A stretch of DNA of 64,000 bases from positions 186,001 through 250,000 of the forward strand of contig NZ_FQZZ01000004.1 of assembly GCF_900142185.1 (NCBI RefSeq), read 5' to 3'. Position numbers and translations under genes: made by a program. The notes beneath the pieces are model-generated. The model searched no databases, was not told where the DNA came from, and was given only the letters and a program-made list of their open reading frames with translations. Below, one piece after another: positions 34,228 through 43,172 of this stretch. The first letter of the stretch is position 1; each line of letters starts with the position of its first letter. The DNA is from Lutimaribacter pacificus (GTDB lineage Bacteria > Pseudomonadota > Alphaproteobacteria > Rhodobacterales > Rhodobacteraceae).

Positions 34228-34977
34228 ATGATGGCGGCGCTGGATCTGTCGGGCGGGTTGCTGGCGTGGCTGGCGGCGGTGGTTTTCTTGGCGGGCGTGG
34301 CGCGCGGCTTTACCGGCTTTGGCGCATCGGCCACGATCATGGCGCTGGCGGCGGTGTGGATCGCGCCGATCGACCTGATCCCGATCTGCCTGCTGCTGGA
34401 ACTGACGGGCTCGACCCTGCTGCTGCGCGGCGGGATCGGCCACGCCGACAAGCCGCTGGCGGGAACGCTGGTGGGCATGGCCTTTGTGGGCGTGCCGCTG
34501 GGCTTGCACCTGACCCGGACGCTGGACCCCGACACCTCGCGCGTGATCGCGCTGGCGCTGGTGGCGGGGCTGGCGGCGCTGCAACTGGCGCGCATCCCGC
34601 TGCCGGTGGGGCGCGGGCGCGCGGGTGCGGCGCTGGTGGGGCTGCTGGCGGGGGTGGTGAACGGGCTGGCCTCGATCGGCGGGCTGGTGCACGCGCTTTA
34701 CCTGGCGGCGCGCAGCCTGCAGCCGCGCACGATGCGCGGCACGATGATCCTGATCATCACCATCGGCGGAACGATCACCTTCTTCTGGCAGGTGCTGCTG
34801 GGTGTGCTGACCGGGCAGGCGGCGCTGCGCTATGCCGTGTTGCTGGCGCCGTTCGTTGCCGGGCTGTGGCTGGGGCGGCGGTATTTCACCCCCGAGAATG
34901 AGCGCCATTACCGCCCCGTAAGCCTGACCCTTCTGGTGGTGCTGGCGGGCGCGGGGCTTGTCCGTCAGGTGATGTAA
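34228..34977 (+). CDS. tauE: Sulfite exporter TauE/SafE family
   Basis: 249 residues with seven to eight membrane helices and the family's repeated loop, [20 protein letters not shown] (about 18-38) and [19 protein letters not shown] (about 139-157). Located between pta and soeABC, it fits TauE, the sulfite pump of taurine-degrading bacteria. The start has GGAGAGG 6 bases upstream. It precedes soeA by 30 bases on the same strand, so export and oxidation of sulfite are probably co-expressed. It is distinct in sequence from the TauE/SafE protein at 5301-6071. Confidence 0.87.
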   Translation: MMAALDLSGGLLAWLAAVVFLAGVARGFTGFGASATIMALAAVWIAPIDLIPICLLLELTGSTLLLRGGIGHADKPLAGTLVGMAFVGVPLGLHLTRTLDPDTSRVIALALVAGLAALQLARIPLPVGRGRAGAALVGLLAGVVNGLASIGGLVHALYLAARSLQPRTMRGTMILIITIGGTITFFWQVLLGVLTGQAALRYAVLLAPFVAGLWLGRRYFTPENERHYRPVSLTLLVVLAGAGLVRQVM

Positions 34978-35007
34978 CGCGATAGTCCGGTGAACAGGGA
35001 GACAGAC

Positions 35008-37818
35008 ATGACCCAGCCCAGGATCGACACCTCGCCCAAGGTCTCGGACGAGGTGCGCCGGACCACCTGTTACATGTGCGCCTGCCGCTGCGGCATCAAC
35101 GTGCACATGAAGGCCGGGCGCGTCGCCTATATCGAGGGCAACCGCGACCACCCGATCAACAAGGGCGTGCTGTGCGCCAAGGGCAGCGCGGGGATCATGC
35201 AGGTCAACGCCCCCTCGCGCCTGCGCGCGCCGCTGAAACGGGTGGGGCCGCGCGGATCGGGCGAGTTCCGGGAAATAAGCTGGGACGAGGCGCTGGACCT
35301 GGCGGTGTCGTGGCTGAAACCGATCCGCGACACCGCGCCGGAAAAGCTGGCGTTTTTCACCGGGCGCGACCAGTCGCAAAGCTTCACCGGCTGGTGGGCG
35401 CAGCAATTCGGCACGCCGAATTTCGCCGCGCATGGCGGGTTCTGTTCGGTCAACATGGCGGCGGCGGGCATCTACACGATGGGCGGCGCGTTCTGGGAGT
35501 TCGGTCAGCCCGACTGGGATCATACCAAGCTGTTCGTCCTGTTCGGCGTGGCCGAGGATCACGACAGCAACCCGATCAAGATGGGGATCGGAAAGATCAA
35601 GGCGCGCGGCGCGCGGGTGGTGGGGGTGAACCCGATCCGCACCGGCTATAACGCGGTGGCCGACGACTGGCTGGGCATCACGCCGGGGACCGACGGCCTG
35701 CTGATCCTGAGCCTGGTGCATCTGCTGCTCAAGGCCGGCAAGGTCGACCTGGACTATCTCGCGCGGTTCACCAACGCGCCGGTGCTGGTCAACGGCGATC
35801 CGAAATCCCCCGAATACGGGCTGTTCCTGCGCGACGAGGCGGGCAAGGAACTGGTGATGGACCGCGCCACCGGCAAGCTGGCGCCCTTCGACCGGCCCGG
35901 CGTGCGCCCCGATCTTGCCGCGCGCCACCGGCGGGCCGGCATCACCCATCGCACCGTGTTCCAGCACATGGCCGAGCGGTATCTGGACGACCGTTATGCC
36001 CCCGAGGCAGTCGCGGACAAGACCGGAATCGCGCCGCAAAAGATCCGCGCGCTGGCGGCGGAAATCGCGCGCGTTGCCTTTGACGAGGCGATCACGCTGG
36101 AGCGGGAATGGACCGATTTCCGCGGCGAGACCCACAAGACGATGACCGGCCGCCCGGTCAGCTTTCACGCGATGCGCGGCATCAGCGCCCATTCCAACGG
36201 GTTCCAGACCGCGCGCGCGCTGCATGTGCTGCAAATCCTGATCGGATCGGTGGAAACGCCGGGCGGGTTCCGCTTCAAACCGCCCTACCCCAAGCCCGCC
36301 ACCGCCCATCCCAGGCCCCATTGCGGGGCCACCCCCGGCGCGCCGCTGGACGGGCCGCACCTGGGCTATGTGCAGGGGCCGGACGACCTGTGCCTGAAGG
36401 CGGATGGCAGCCCCGCGCGCATCGACAAGGCCTTTACCTGGGACAACCCGATGAGCGCGCACGGGCTGATGCATATGGTGATCTCGAACGCCCATGCGGG
36501 CGATCCCTACAGGATCGACACGCTGTTCATGTACATGGCCAACATGTCTTGGAACTCGTCGATGAATACCGGCGGCGTGATGGAGATGCTGACCGATACC
36601 GACGAGAACGGCGATTACGTGATCCCGCGCATCATCTATTCGGATGCGTATAGTTCGGAAATGGTGGCCTATGCCGACCTGGTGCTGCCCGACACCACCT
36701 ACCTGGAACGGCACGACTGCATCAGCCTGCTGGACCGCCCGATCTGCGAGGCGGATGCCGCGGCCGACGCGATCCGCTGGCCGGTTGTCCAGCCCGACCG
36801 CGACGTGCGCGGGTTCCAGTCGGTGCTGCTGGACCTCGGCGCGCGGCTGGGCCTGCCGGGGATGGTGAATGAGGATGGCGGCGCGACATACGCCGATTAC
36901 GCCGATTACATCGTCAACCACGAACGCAAGCCCGGCATCGGCCCGCTGGCCGGCTGGCGCAAGGGCGGCGACGGGCGCGGCGGGCCGAACCCCGATCAAC
37001 TGGACCGCTATATCGGGAACGGCGGTTTCTGGGTCGGGCATATCCCCGGCGATGCCGCCTATTACAAGCCGTGGAACATGGCCTATCAGGACTGGGCCGT
37101 GGGTCTGGGCCTGTGCGACAGCCCGCAACCCTACCTGTTCCAGCTATATGTCGAACCGCTGCGCCGCTTCCAGCTCGCCGCCGAGGGGCACGGGCCGGTT
37201 CAGCCGCCCGATCACCTGCGCGAACGCATCAAGGCCACGCTCGACCCGCTGCCGGTCTGGTATGCCCCGTTTGAGGATGGCCATGCCGACCCGGTGGGAT
37301 ACCCGATCCACGCCCTGACCCAGCGGCCGATGGCGATGTATCACAGCTGGGGCACCCAGAACGCGTGGCTGCGGCAGTTGCACGGGGTCAACCCGATGTA
37401 CCTGCCCACGAAACTGTGGGAACGCCACGGGTTCCAGGATGGCGACTGGGCGCAGGTCAGTTCGGTGCATGGCACGATCACGGTGCCGGTGGCGCATATG
37501 GCCGCGCTGAACGAAAACACGATCTGGACATGGAACGCCATCGGCAAGCGCAAGGGCACCTGGGCCGTGAGCGAGGACGCCCCCGAGGCGCGCAAGGGGT
37601 TCCTGCTGAACCACCTGATCCACGAATTGCTGCCCGCCCGCGGCGACGGGCTGCGCTGGTCGAACAGCGACCCGGTCACCGGGCAGGCCGCGTGGTTCGA
37701 TTTGCGGGTGAAGATCGAAAAGGTGCCCGCGCCCGAGCAGGCGCAACCGGCCTATCCGCCGGTCGCCTCGCCTGTCGGCAGGGGGCCGAAGGACCTGGCA
37801 TGGAAGGTGGGCGAATGA
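35008..37818 (+). CDS. soeA: Cytoplasmic sulfite dehydrogenase, molybdopterin subunit SoeA
   Basis: 936 residues from the ATG at 35008 (GGGAG site). A complex-iron-sulfur molybdoenzyme of the DMSO-reductase superfamily. The N-terminal [4Fe-4S] motif C21-x2-C24-x3-C28-x27-C56 is followed by bis-MGD-binding domains ([38 protein letters not shown], and the C-terminal molydopterin-binding barrel with [20 protein letters not shown]). There is no Tat signal, so it faces the cytoplasm, as in SoeABC. With taurine genes upstream, oxidation of sulfite to sulfate with quinone as acceptor is the likely reaction. A polysulfide or tetrathionate reductase is the structural alternative. Confidence 0.82.
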   Translation: MTQPRIDTSPKVSDEVRRTTCYMCACRCGINVHMKAGRVAYIEGNRDHPINKGVLCAKGSAGIMQVNAPSRLRAPLKRVGPRGSGEFREISWDEALDLAVSWLKPIRDTAPEKLAFFTGRDQSQSFTGWWAQQFGTPNFAAHGGFCSVNMAAAGIYTMGGAFWEFGQPDWDHTKLFVLFGVAEDHDSNPIKMGIGKIKARGARVVGVNPIRTGYNAVADDWLGITPGTDGLLILSLVHLLLKAGKVDLDYLARFTNAPVLVNGDPKSPEYGLFLRDEAGKELVMDRATGKLAPFDRPGVRPDLAARHRRAGITHRTVFQHMAERYLDDRYAPEAVADKTGIAPQKIRALAAEIARVAFDEAITLEREWTDFRGETHKTMTGRPVSFHAMRGISAHSNGFQTARALHVLQILIGSVETPGGFRFKPPYPKPATAHPRPHCGATPGAPLDGPHLGYVQGPDDLCLKADGSPARIDKAFTWDNPMSAHGLMHMVISNAHAGDPYRIDTLFMYMANMSWNSSMNTGGVMEMLTDTDENGDYVIPRIIYSDAYSSEMVAYADLVLPDTTYLERHDCISLLDRPICEADAAADAIRWPVVQPDRDVRGFQSVLLDLGARLGLPGMVNEDGGATYADYADYIVNHERKPGIGPLAGWRKGGDGRGGPNPDQLDRYIGNGGFWVGHIPGDAAYYKPWNMAYQDWAVGLGLCDSPQPYLFQLYVEPLRRFQLAAEGHGPVQPPDHLRERIKATLDPLPVWYAPFEDGHADPVGYPIHALTQRPMAMYHSWGTQNAWLRQLHGVNPMYLPTKLWERHGFQDGDWAQVSSVHGTITVPVAHMAALNENTIWTWNAIGKRKGTWAVSEDAPEARKGFLLNHLIHELLPARGDGLRWSNSDPVTGQAAWFDLRVKIEKVPAPEQAQPAYPPVASPVGRGPKDLAWKVGE

Positions 37819-38576
37819 CGCAACTGCCGCATAGCACCGCCCGCAAGCTGGGCCTTGTGATCGACCTGGATACCTGCGTCGGCTGCCACGCCTGCGTGAT
37901 TTCCTGCAAGGGCTGGAACACGGAAAATTACGGCGCGCCGCTGTCGGATACGGATGCCTATGGCGCGAACCCGTCGGGCACCTTCCTGAACCGCGTGCAC
38001 AGCTACGAGGTGCAGCCCGAAAACGGCGCGGCGCAATTGGTGCATTTCCCGAAATCCTGCCTGCATTGCGACAACGCCCCCTGCGTCACGGTCTGCCCGA
38101 CCGGCGCCAGCTACAAGCGGGCCGAGGACGGGATCGTGCTGGTCAACGAATCCGACTGCATCGGCTGCGGGCTGTGCGCCTGGGCCTGCCCTTACGGCGC
38201 GCGCGAGATGGACGCGGTGGAAAAGGTGATGAAGAAATGCACCCTGTGCGTCGACCGCATCTATAACGAGAACCTGCCCGAGGAAGACCGCGAACCCGCC
38301 TGCGTGCGCACCTGCCCCGCAGGCGCGCGGCATTTCGGCGACCTTGGCGATCCTGACAGCGATGTCAGCCAGTTGGTGGCAGAACGCGGCGGGATCGACC
38401 TGATGCCGGAACAGGGCACGGCGCCGGTGAACAAGTACCTGCCGCCACGCCCGCGCGACCGGCTGGACGAGGTCGATGTGCTGGCCCCCTACCTCGATCC
38501 CGTGGCGACAGAGCCGCAGGGCTTTCTCGGCTGGCTCGACCGCGCGCTCGACGCGCTGCCCGGCGGCAAGGGGTAG
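37815..38576 (+). CDS. soeB: Sulfite dehydrogenase iron-sulfur subunit SoeB
   Basis: 253 residues with four cysteine clusters for four [4Fe-4S] centres: CVGCHACVISC (21-31), CLHCDNAPCVTVCPTG (about 84-99), CIGCGLCAWACPYG (about 116-129), and CTLCVDRI...CVRTCPAG. The start overlaps the soeA stop by 4 bases (ATGA). It carries electrons from SoeA to the membrane anchor. The C-terminal 50 residues (PPRPRDRLDEVDVLAPYLDP) are proline-rich and typical of the DmsB/SoeB class. Confidence 0.87.
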   Translation: MTQLPHSTARKLGLVIDLDTCVGCHACVISCKGWNTENYGAPLSDTDAYGANPSGTFLNRVHSYEVQPENGAAQLVHFPKSCLHCDNAPCVTVCPTGASYKRAEDGIVLVNESDCIGCGLCAWACPYGAREMDAVEKVMKKCTLCVDRIYNENLPEEDREPACVRTCPAGARHFGDLGDPDSDVSQLVAERGGIDLMPEQGTAPVNKYLPPRPRDRLDEVDVLAPYLDPVATEPQGFLGWLDRALDALPGGKG

Positions 38577-38582
38577 GCGCAG

Positions 38583-39452
38583 ATGCATCCGGCCCCGTCC
38601 ATCATTCTGTTCACCACGCTGTCGGGGCTCGGCTTTGGCCTGCTGGCGTTTCTCGGCCTTGGAATGCCCGGCCCGACCGGCTGGGCGGCGTTTGCCTTTT
38701 TCACCATCGCCTTTGCGCTGGCGGGCGGCGGTCTGATTGCCTCGGCCTTTCACCTCGGCCACCCCGAACGCGCGCTCAAGGCGTTCACGCAATGGCGCAG
38801 CAGCTGGCTCAGCCGCGAGGCATGGACCAGCGCCGCCACGCTGGCGGTGATGGGACTGTACGCATTGGGGCGGATCTTTTTCGCCGCCGACTGGCAGATG
38901 CTGGGCGGACTGGGCGCGGCGTTGGCGGTGCTGGCGGTCTGTTCCACCGCGATGATCTATGGCTCGCTGCGCGCGGTGCCGCGCTGGCACATGTGGCTCA
39001 CGCCGGTGCATTTCCTGACGCTGTCGGCGGCGGGCGGCGCGTTGCTGGCCGGTCAGGTCGGCCTCGCCACGCCGCTGCTGGCGCTGGCGGCGGCGGTGCA
39101 GCTTGGCCTGTGGATGCAGGGCGACAGGGCGTTCAAACGCTCGGGCACGTCGCTGGCCAGCGCCACGGGGCTGCGCGGCGGCATGGTACGCGCGTTCGAG
39201 CCGCCCCATACCGGCACCAATTACCTGCTGCGCGAAATGGTGCATGTGGTGGGGCGCAAACACGCCACCCGGCTGCGGGCCATCGCGCTGATCCTGGGCT
39301 ACGGCCTGCCGATCCTGCTGCTTTTGCTGCCGTTCAACCACTGGCTCGGGCTGCTGGCCGTGCTGACGCATGTGCTGGGAATATTCGCTTCACGCTGGCT
39401 GTTCTTCGCGCAGGCCGAACACGTGGTGGGGCTATACTACGGCAAACGGTAA
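38583..39452 (+). CDS. soeC: Sulfite dehydrogenase membrane anchor SoeC (DmsC-like)
   Basis: 289 residues with eight membrane helices and the DmsC-type start MHPAPSIILFTTLSGLGFGL. SAFHLGHPERALKAFTQWRSSWLSREAW (about 53-80, given in part) is the quinone-side loop of the family. It takes electrons from SoeB to the quinone pool. It starts 6 bases after soeB and closes the soeABC operon, ending at an intergenic repeat. Confidence 0.87.
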   Translation: MHPAPSIILFTTLSGLGFGLLAFLGLGMPGPTGWAAFAFFTIAFALAGGGLIASAFHLGHPERALKAFTQWRSSWLSREAWTSAATLAVMGLYALGRIFFAADWQMLGGLGAALAVLAVCSTAMIYGSLRAVPRWHMWLTPVHFLTLSAAGGALLAGQVGLATPLLALAAAVQLGLWMQGDRAFKRSGTSLASATGLRGGMVRAFEPPHTGTNYLLREMVHVVGRKHATRLRAIALILGYGLPILLLLLPFNHWLGLLAVLTHVLGIFASRWLFFAQAEHVVGLYYGKR

Positions 39453-39467
39453 GGCGCGCGCGCCCTG

Positions 39468-39496
39468 TTTCATCGTTCCCCAAATACTCCCGCCGG
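39468..39496. repeat. Intergenic repeat copy 3
   Basis: TTTCATCGTTC-CCC-AAATACTCC-CGCCGG lies 15 bases after soeC, between convergent genes. A short GC-rich inverted repeat (GCCGG...CCGGC) follows directly. Confidence 0.78.
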
Positions 39497-39547
39497 AGGC
39501 GTCCGGCATCCCCGCACGCGCCGCCCCAACGGCAAGGGCGCCATACG

Positions 39548-39574
39548 AAAAAGGCGGCCGCAAGGGCCGCCTTT
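39548..39574 (-). terminator. Intrinsic terminator of the aldehyde dehydrogenase gene
   Basis: On the minus strand, stem AAAGGCGGCC / GGCCGCCTTT with a 5-base loop, extended by TTC, about 20 bases after the gene's stop codon. Confidence 0.8.
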
Positions 39575-39594
39575 CCCGCATATGGCAGGCCGGG

Positions 39595-41076
39595 TCAGAC
39601 CGCCATGCAGAGATATTTCATCTCGAGGAACTCCTCGATCCCGTGATGGCTGCCCTCGCGGCCAAGGCCCGATTGCTTGACCCCGCCGAAGGGCGCGACC
39701 TCGGTCGAGATGATGCCGGTGTTGATGCCCACGATCCCGTATTCCAGCGCCTCGGCCACCTTGTAGACGCGGCTCAGGTCCTTGGCGTAGAAATACGAGG
39801 CAAGGCCGAAGATCGTGTCGTTGGCCATGGCGATCACGTCGTCCTCGTCCTCGAAACGGAACAGCGGCGCCAGCGGGCCGAATGTTTCGTCGGTGGCGAA
39901 CAGCATCTCCTGCGTGGCGCCGGTGACGATGGTGGGGGGCAGGAAGTTGCCCGGCCCCTGCATCGGCTCTCCGCCGCCAAGGATCACGGTCGCGCCTTTG
40001 GCCGTCGCATCGGCCACGTGTTCCTGCACCTTGGTGATCGCGTCGGTATTGATCAGCGGGCCCAGATCGGTGCCCTGTTCCAGGCCGTCGCCCACCGTCA
40101 TCTTCGACACGCGGTCGGCCAGTTTCCTGGCAAAGGCGTCATAGACACCGGCCTGCACGTAGATGCGGTTGGCGCAGACGCAGGTCTGGCCGTTGTTGCG
40201 GAACTTGCACATGATCGCGCCGTCCACCGCCGCGTCCAGATCGGCATCGTCGAACACGATGAAGGGCGCGTTGCCGCCCAGCTCCATCGAGCATTTCATG
40301 ACCTGGTCGGCGGCCTGTTTCAGCAGGATGCGCCCCACCTCGGTCGAGCCGGTGAAGGTCAGCTTGCGCACCTTGTGGTTCTCGCAGAACTCCTTGCCGA
40401 TCTCGCTGCTGCGCGACGAGGTGACGATGTTGAACACCCCCGCCGGGATGCCCGCGCGTTCGGCCAGCACGCCCATCACGGTGGCCGACAGCGGCGTTTC
40501 CGCCGCCGGACGCCCGACGAAGGAACAGCCCGCCGCCAGCGCCGGGGCGGCCTTGCGGGTGATCATCGCGTTGGGAAAGTTCCACGGCGTGATGCTGGCC
40601 GCGACGCCGATCGGCTGCCTGATCACGGTGATCCGCTTGTCGCGCTGGTGACCGGGAATGGTTTCGCCGTAGATACGCTTGGCCTCTTCGCCGAAGAATT
40701 CGATGAAGGACGCGCCATAGGCGATCTCGCCCTTGGCCTCGGCCAGCGGTTTGCCCTGTTCGGCGGTCAGGATGGTCGCCAGGTCATCGGCATTTTCCAT
40801 CATCAGGTCGAACCATTTGCGCAGCACGGCGGCGCGTTCCTTGCCGGTCCATGCGGCCCAGTCCTTTTGCGCCGCGTGGGCCTTGTCGATCACGGCGGCG
40901 ACCTGTGCGCGGCTGAGGTCGGCCACACCGGCGATCACGTCGCCGCGGGCGGGGTTCGTCACGTCGAATGTCGCGCCGCCTTCGCCCTCCAGCCATTCGC
41001 CGCCGCCAAAGGCGCGCGGCTCCAGCAGGGTCGGGTCTTTCAAAAGCGATTTCAGGTCGGTGTCGGTGCCGGGCAT
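39595..41076 (-). CDS. gabD: Succinate-semialdehyde dehydrogenase-type aldehyde dehydrogenase (GabD)
   Basis: 493 residues from the ATG at 41076 (GAGGAGGGG site); upstream in-frame codons are not supported. ALDH superfamily: cofactor-binding TPWNFPNAMITRK (about 157-169), GSTEVGR (about 234), catalytic Glu in MELGGNAPF (about 256-264) and catalytic Cys in NNGQTCVCANRIYV (about 283-296). GabD-like motifs dominate. The usual KPA/S-x-TP segment that holds the NADP phosphate is GRPAAETP here (Lys to Arg). Given the taurine genes next door, sulfoacetaldehyde dehydrogenase activity is an alternative to succinic semialdehyde. It is divergent from the hydrolase gene. Confidence 0.85.
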   Translation of the reverse strand: MPGTDTDLKSLLKDPTLLEPRAFGGGEWLEGEGGATFDVTNPARGDVIAGVADLSRAQVAAVIDKAHAAQKDWAAWTGKERAAVLRKWFDLMMENADDLATILTAEQGKPLAEAKGEIAYGASFIEFFGEEAKRIYGETIPGHQRDKRITVIRQPIGVAASITPWNFPNAMITRKAAPALAAGCSFVGRPAAETPLSATVMGVLAERAGIPAGVFNIVTSSRSSEIGKEFCENHKVRKLTFTGSTEVGRILLKQAADQVMKCSMELGGNAPFIVFDDADLDAAVDGAIMCKFRNNGQTCVCANRIYVQAGVYDAFARKLADRVSKMTVGDGLEQGTDLGPLINTDAITKVQEHVADATAKGATVILGGGEPMQGPGNFLPPTIVTGATQEMLFATDETFGPLAPLFRFEDEDDVIAMANDTIFGLASYFYAKDLSRVYKVAEALEYGIVGINTGIISTEVAPFGGVKQSGLGREGSHHGIEEFLEMKYLCMAV

Positions 41077-41178
41077 CTCGTCCCCTCCTCGAAAATGGGT
41101 ATGGGACAGGCAAAGCACTCTGCGCTAGGCTTGTCCAGTCACAGCCGGAAAAATTATTCACATGTTAAGGAAATAACG

Positions 41179-41973
41179 ATGGAACTCGACGACGCCTATG
41201 CCAATGCCGCCCATATCCCGGACGCCGACAGCTATCCCGAGGACTGGACGCGCCGGGCCGCCGCGTTCCGCGAGGGGATGATCGAGCAGGGACTGGCCGA
41301 TCTGGACGTGCCTTATGGCGACAGCGCGCGGCAGTGTTTCGACCTGTTCCTGCCGCGCGACACGCCGAAGGGGCTGTTCTGCTTCGTGCATGGCGGATAC
41401 TGGCTGCGCTTCGACAAAAGCTACTGGTCGCACCTGGCCGGCGGGATGCTGCGGCATGGCTGGGCGGTGGCGGTGCCGTCCTATGACCTTGCGCCGCAGG
41501 TGCAGATCGCGCGGATTACGTGGCAAATCGCGCGGTTCCTGGAAACCGTGGCACCGATGGTGGCCGGGCCGGTCCGGCTGGCGGGGCATTCGGCGGGCGG
41601 GCATCTTGTGGCGCGGATGGCGGTGCCGGGCGTGCTGCCCGAAAAGCTGGCGGCGCGGCTGGCGCATGTGATGCCGATCTCGCCCGTGGCGGATTTGCGG
41701 CCGCTGCTGAAGACCTCGATGAACGCGCAGTTCGGACTGGACGAGGCCGCGGCGGCGGCGGAAAGCCCGGTGTTGCAGCGCCCCCTCGCCGGGCTGCCGG
41801 TAACCGTCTGGGCGGGTGGGGACGAGCGGCCCGCCTTCCTGGACCAGGCGCGCTGGCTGGCCGAGGCGTGGGAATGCGGGCATGTGGTCGATCCCGGCAG
41901 GCACCATTTCAACGTCATCGACGGGCTGGCCGATGGCGACAGCGCGATGGTGCGGGCGCTGCTGGGGCCATAG
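41179..41973 (+). CDS. Alpha/beta hydrolase, formamidase-like
   Basis: 264 residues with the alpha/beta hydrolase fold. The oxyanion segment CFVHGGYWLRFDK (about 70-82) and the nucleophile elbow LAGHSAGGHLVARMA (about 135-149) match the kynurenine-formamidase (AFMID) type. The late Asp is in VWAGGDERPAF and the His in GRHHFNVID. Ribosome site AAGGAA is 6 bases before the ATG at 41179. Family enzymes hydrolyse N-formylkynurenine or short carboxyl esters. It lies near a P1-family amide hydrolase and creatinase, so a broader amide-degrading role is conceivable. Confidence 0.8.
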   Translation: MELDDAYANAAHIPDADSYPEDWTRRAAAFREGMIEQGLADLDVPYGDSARQCFDLFLPRDTPKGLFCFVHGGYWLRFDKSYWSHLAGGMLRHGWAVAVPSYDLAPQVQIARITWQIARFLETVAPMVAGPVRLAGHSAGGHLVARMAVPGVLPEKLAARLAHVMPISPVADLRPLLKTSMNAQFGLDEAAAAAESPVLQRPLAGLPVTVWAGGDERPAFLDQARWLAEAWECGHVVDPGRHHFNVIDGLADGDSAMVRALLGP

Positions 41974-41985
41974 GCGCCGACGCCT

Positions 41986-42014
41986 CCGGCGGGAGTATTT
42001 GCGGAACAGTGAAA
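41986..42014. repeat. Intergenic repeat copy 4 (reverse)
   Basis: CCGGCGGGAGTATTTGCGG then AACAGTGAAA, the reverse complement form of the family, fills the 48-base gap between the convergent hydrolase and P1-peptidase genes. Confidence 0.78.
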
Positions 42015-42021
42015 GGACGGG

Positions 42022-43017
42022 TCAGGCGCCGAAACGGCTGGCCCATGTCGGCTGCATGTCGTTCGGCGCCGCGCTGGCCGCGTGGACCGCGCGCGCGATG
42101 GCCCGCGCCATGCAGGTGGCCGCGGCGTGGCCGAGCGTGAGGATGTCGGCCACCGGGCTTTCAACCGGCTTTGCCCCCGTCGACAGCGCAAAGATCAGGT
42201 CGCCATCCATCGGCGTGTGGGCGGGCACCAGCGCGCGGGCATAGCCATCCTGCGCGGCGGTGGCAAGCCGCGTGCATTGCGCCTTGTCCAGCACCGCGTC
42301 GGTGGCGACGATCCCGATGGTGGTGTTGGCGTGGGCGGCCAGCTTGGTCTGCGGCACATGGGTATCGGGATAGGCATCCGCGACGCCCCGGCCACCGAAT
42401 TCATCGCCCCGCTCGAACGGGGCGGCCCAGAAATGCGGGCCCTCGCCCACCGTGGCCGAGCCCAGCGCGTTGACCACAACCAGCGCGCCCACCGTATGCC
42501 CCGAGGGCAGCAGGGCCGAGGCCGAGCCCAGCCCGCCCTTGAGCGTCGCGGTGGTGGCCCCCGTGCCTGCGCCCGCGCTGCCCAGCGCGAAATCGCCGCC
42601 CGCCGCGGCCAGCGCCTTGGCGCCCAGCAGCGGATAGGGGTTTTCCGGCCAGTCCTTTTCGCCGCCATTGATCAGGTCGAAGACGATCGCCCCCGGCACG
42701 ATCGGCACGTTCTGGTTGCCCACGGCATAGCCCCGCCCCTGCGCGCGCAGCGCGTTGGCCACGCCGGAACAGGCATCCAGCCCCAGCGCCGAGCCGCCCG
42801 AGAGCACCAGCGCATCCACCTGCGCCACGGTCTTGTCCGGGGCCAGCAGCTCGGTCTCGCGGCTGCCGGGGGCGCCGCCCATCACGTTGACGCCGCAGAC
42901 AAAGGGCGTATCGGCCGTCAGCACGGTCACGCCGGTCTTGATCGTGTCGTCCTGCGCATTGCCCACGCGCAGCCCGGCCACGTCGGTAATCAGGTTGCGC
43001 TTGCCCGGTGTCGTCAT
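42022..43017 (-). CDS. P1-family peptidase/amidase (DmpA/NylC type, autoproteolytic)
   Basis: 331 residues from the ATG at 43017 (MTTPGKRNLITDVAGLRVGN); earlier in-frame starts are unsupported. The fold is of the N-terminal nucleophile-like DmpA/NylC group, which self-cleave between Asn and Thr/Ser: here N231-T232 in AHANTTIGIVATDA, exactly placed. Other signatures are VLSGGSALGLDACSGVANAL (about 71-90) and GAGTGATTATLKGGLGSAS. Members hydrolyse beta-aminopeptides, D-aminopeptides or 6-aminohexanoate oligomers. It is divergent from creatinase, sharing a 155-base promoter region, which suggests nitrogen scavenging. Substrate unknown. Confidence 0.85.
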   Translation of the reverse strand: MTTPGKRNLITDVAGLRVGNAQDDTIKTGVTVLTADTPFVCGVNVMGGAPGSRETELLAPDKTVAQVDALVLSGGSALGLDACSGVANALRAQGRGYAVGNQNVPIVPGAIVFDLINGGEKDWPENPYPLLGAKALAAAGGDFALGSAGAGTGATTATLKGGLGSASALLPSGHTVGALVVVNALGSATVGEGPHFWAAPFERGDEFGGRGVADAYPDTHVPQTKLAAHANTTIGIVATDAVLDKAQCTRLATAAQDGYARALVPAHTPMDGDLIFALSTGAKPVESPVADILTLGHAAATCMARAIARAVHAASAAPNDMQPTWASRFGA

Positions 43018-43172
43018 GCCTGCCCCCATCTGCTGTCGATTGCACCTTGCCAGATCGCGCGGGATAGGCAAGCTGTGGAACAGGCACGGGCGATGGCGTC
43101 GCCCCGCCCCCTGCGGGTGCGCCCTTTCCAACAGTCCTGAACGCCGGGGCCTTCTGCACAAGGAGGGTCGTG

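Noticed and set aside
33304-37128. A 1274-codon open frame on the minus strand across pta and soeA
   Set aside because: Only its last 284 codons (pta) show protein-family features. The rest is the antisense shadow of soeA, rich in His, Arg and Gly as is usual for such frames in GC-rich DNA.
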